Both the position numbers and the translations under genes were made by a program. This document shows, piece by piece, positions 60,975 through 64,000 of a stretch of 64,000 nucleotides of DNA (positions are counted from its first letter, which is position 1; every line of letters starts with the position of its first letter). This stretch comes from Portunus trituberculatus (taxonomy: Eukaryota > Arthropoda > Malacostraca > Decapoda > Portunidae): contig NC_059296.1 of the NCBI RefSeq assembly GCF_017591435.1, positions 12,301,938-12,365,937 on the forward strand. The letters are read 5' to 3'. The notes beneath the pieces were generated by a model that was given only the letters and a program-made list of their open reading frames with translations, was not told the origin of the DNA and ran no database searches.

Positions 60975-63388
60975 AACAAGACATAAACAACTAATACAAT
61001 TGAAATGAGTGCCAGCATAACGACACATTAATCATTAATTCACAAAACATAACGATTGTGAGAAAAGAATAAAGATATTTCATTTCTTTTCCCAGAACAA
61101 CAAGGACACGATATCCTTAAGTGCCACTTGATGCTCCTGTCCTCGTGTGTCCGGTGCTGTCCACGCAGGCGGGGGGCATCAACACCGTCACGCAAGCCAC
61201 TACGATGCGAAAGAGACTTTTTATTATCCTGACAACGTAAACATTGCGAGTACTTTAATACATAGGAAAGAAATCACTGACACAACAACACACCGGGAGC
61301 GATCGTCTTCTTTTCTGATGTTTACCATAGACAAGAGTGATGTATTTTCAGTCACCTAAGTAATGGCCACCCCTGTACAACTACGCAGTACTTGGCTGAC
61401 ACACACTCCACAACACCTGTGTTTGGCAACTGAGGCTCCGACCCAGCGACGCCTCCACCTGCCCGCACGGTTGCCACTTCCTTCCATTACTACACGGCAA
61501 CCTACATACACCAGAGTTTGCACCTTAAAAACTGACAGTGTTAATGAAAAAAGGGGTCTTGTGCAATACAATTTGTCTAAAAGTAAGCCTGATGGAAATT
61601 TTCGACATTTAGCGGCGCGTAAGTTGGCGTAAAATTGATTCTTGTTATCTTTTTTCCACACCAAACGAGTTACTTTCAGAACTCTTCGGTTGCCTCGGTG
61701 TTGATTTCTTCCGTGTGTCGGTACTCTGGTGGTGAATGTGAAGGGCAGTATGGGGACCAACGCCAATACTGATGTGGCGGACCTGGCGCGGTGATAGTGA
61801 CGCAAGGGGTGGCCGCGGCAGTGAAAGTGGCCACAAGGGGCATCGTGCGGCAAGGACAGCCTGGAGTAGTGCCACACCGCGCCTGGAGAGAAATCAACGC
61901 ACTTCAAAACGCAATCTCAAGTTATACGCAACTACTAATGCATAACTATTAATTCAGTGCTTGTCTGTAAAAGACCAGGGAGTGGCGAGGGAGTGGTGCC
62001 ACGTCCCAGAGATTAAAGGGATAGGGCATCCTTACGTACCCAGGCCTCGTGCAACTGCGTCCTAACAACTTGTTCATATGCAGCAAGCAGCCTTGCAGCG
62101 CAGTGCTGCCTAGTGATATACACTATCTTCATCCATAGAATGACCGCCACCATCCTTTAACGGGTATCCAGCAGATGTTTCACATTCACCATAGGGTCAC
62201 ACCGCCACCGCGGCCTTCATAACACAAGAACGAGCACTGCGTACATACTAATGCCGTCTGAATGATCAAGGCTGAAGAAAGGTTCTACTCCCTCCGTGTA
62301 AGACAAATCATATAAACGGGAAAAAACCCCATAACATTTCCACTCCACATATTGAAGCCATTTAGTTTTTAAGAGGTGGATGAATATCCTATAACAGCCA
62401 AACCTTTAGGATTCCATAAACATCAGAATAACACGCATCCTTCTCTCTAAATAAAAAGAATATATGTGAATAATTTTGTTATGTCTCATTTTTTGTGCAG
62501 TTATTGAAAGTGCAGAAAAAAATTAAGTCTACCTTAACAGTGTAAAGTTTTCTTACATTTGTTTAAAAGGGAGACAAAAGTAAAAAGCAACGTTATGTGT
62601 CCCCAATACTTCGGATTAAAAAAAGTCAGGAGCACTTGACCAAACCAAGTAAATTTTGTATGCCATGACGATATATCACACTTAGAAGACTATCAGGATT
62701 CTATATCCTATAAAATTATCTGCATAACTAAACACCACTCAAGGTATTTAGCGTGATGGACAACATAGCTTAAGAATATTGTCTAAGTCTAAGAGCTCCT
62801 TTACTAAGTGAGAGGAAAGAGGTGACAGTATAATAGTAATATAAGGTATGAACTACCAACCTGAGCCACAACAAAGACCTTAAAACACCTTACATGGGTC
62901 ACTGTACCGCTTAAGAATATTGCCCAAAAGTTCCTTAAGATAATGAATGGAAGGAAATCATAAAAGAAACCTGATAGGCCCGATAGGGTAAGTAAGGCAT
63001 GTAGAACTGTAAGACTAAGCGGAACTACACCACACGCCCTTCAAGCATCTTGCGTAAGGGACTGTACCACTTGAATTACTGCAGATAAAAAGGAAGAGAG
63101 GCAAGAAAGCAAGAGGTGGCTGAATAAGTATCGTGAAATATGTGTAAGCAATGTATATAAGTCACCAAACAGACCACGAGTTACTAGAAAATATAGTTAT
63201 CCCTCCAAACTTCATGAAAGAAAACGAATCATCTCGATTCTTTTCAAGGGTAGCTTAGATTAATATTAAAGTAGGAATATTCCTGCCCATTAGAATTTTT
63301 TCTCCCATCTGTTTCTGCCACCATCAATAAAAAGACAGAGTACAGAAATATCCTTAACCTGCTTACATCCACACAACACCTTGGAAAA

Positions 63389-63513
<125 letters not shown>

Positions 63514-63928
63514 GCTTCTTCAAATCATGATTTACACAAAGAAGTGACTGACATTCAAGTACAAAATAAAAAATAAAAATACTGAATGAATCCTACCACA
63601 ACCTTACCTAACCTCAAATAAAATCACTAATGATACTTCAATATCATCCACAAATATAAAGGAAAGGAAAACATTACTGCAATGAAAGATATCATTTCTC
63701 TTTTCCTCCTGATAATGTTTTTTTTTTCAATACATCAAAAAATGAAAATGAAAGAAAGAAAATAAAGCGATGGAAATGTACTAACTTCCTCTTTCCTCCC
63801 TGCACTGTCTATGAGAAAACGGGTCCTCTTCCCTCTTTCCGCAGCACACCACAGTAAGCATGCAGCTCACGAGGCAGCACCCAGTGTCCATGCAGAGGCG
63901 CACTGTGACACAAACACTGCTAATTCAT

Positions 63929-63930
<2 letters not shown>

Positions 63931-63989
<59 letters not shown>
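63931..63989. repeat. (GA)n microsatellite
   Basis: A 59-base GA run near the right edge. Confidence 0.97.
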
Positions 63990-63994
<5 letters not shown>

Positions 63995-64000
63995 TGTATA

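Noticed and set aside
61356..61907. 183-codon - strand ORF and overlapping + strand ORF
   Set aside because: Neither has a recognisable domain, splice context or signal, and both strands are open by chance in a GC-richer patch.

Overview
The window is nuclear DNA of an animal, most likely a malacostracan (decapod) crustacean. The evidence for that is split genes with GT-AG introns, very dense and very long dinucleotide and trinucleotide repeats, tRNA-derived SINEs, degenerate non-LTR retrotransposons, and arthropod-style core-promoter motifs. Nothing bacterial or organellar is visible. The taxon is an inference and no species is claimed.

Layout. (1) 1440-19763, + strand: the 3' three quarters or more of an Fe65 / APBB adaptor gene. 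Fourteen exons (about 642 codons) join in phase and encode a WW domain and two PTB domains, ending in a normal stop with an AATAAA downstream. The 5' end lies outside the window or was not recognised. A 6-nt microexon encoding Arg-Glu lies inside PTB1, as in mammalian Fe65. An in-phase candidate alternative terminal exon lies at 20918-21304. The introns hold a piggyBac-like MITE pair, a hAT MITE with an exact 8-bp target duplication, a broken LINE and a roughly 1.2-kb (CCT)n array. (2) 23.9-27.3 kb: an unrecognised region with a TATA-type promoter, a coiled-coil ORF on + that runs into a 28-bp satellite, and a convergent GC-rich two-frame gene on - that I cannot assign. (3) 28.9-39.2 kb: a 29/30-bp minisatellite, long (GA)n and (CA)n tracts, a degenerate LINE, a second LINE fragment, and three copies of a tRNA-derived SINE. 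(4) 39875-59482, - strand: a nine-exon gene reconstructed here. It encodes 431 aa with a signal peptide, an Ig-like domain, cysteine-containing ectodomain segments and a hydrophobic C-terminal tail typical of GPI-anchored proteins. The 5' splice site of its exon 7 lies entirely inside a fourth SINE copy. A fold-back element and a Harbinger-like MITE sit in its last intron. (5) 59.5-64 kb: no supportable gene.

The two confident genes are convergent and separated by about 18-20 kb of repeats. Nothing links them in one pathway: Fe65 is an intracellular adaptor that binds APP-family tails, and the second is a predicted surface Ig protein. The strongest observations are the conserved microexon, the SINE-supplied splice donor, two Fe65 exons each flanked by complementary dinucleotide repeats, and the unassigned convergent gene pair around the 28-bp satellite.
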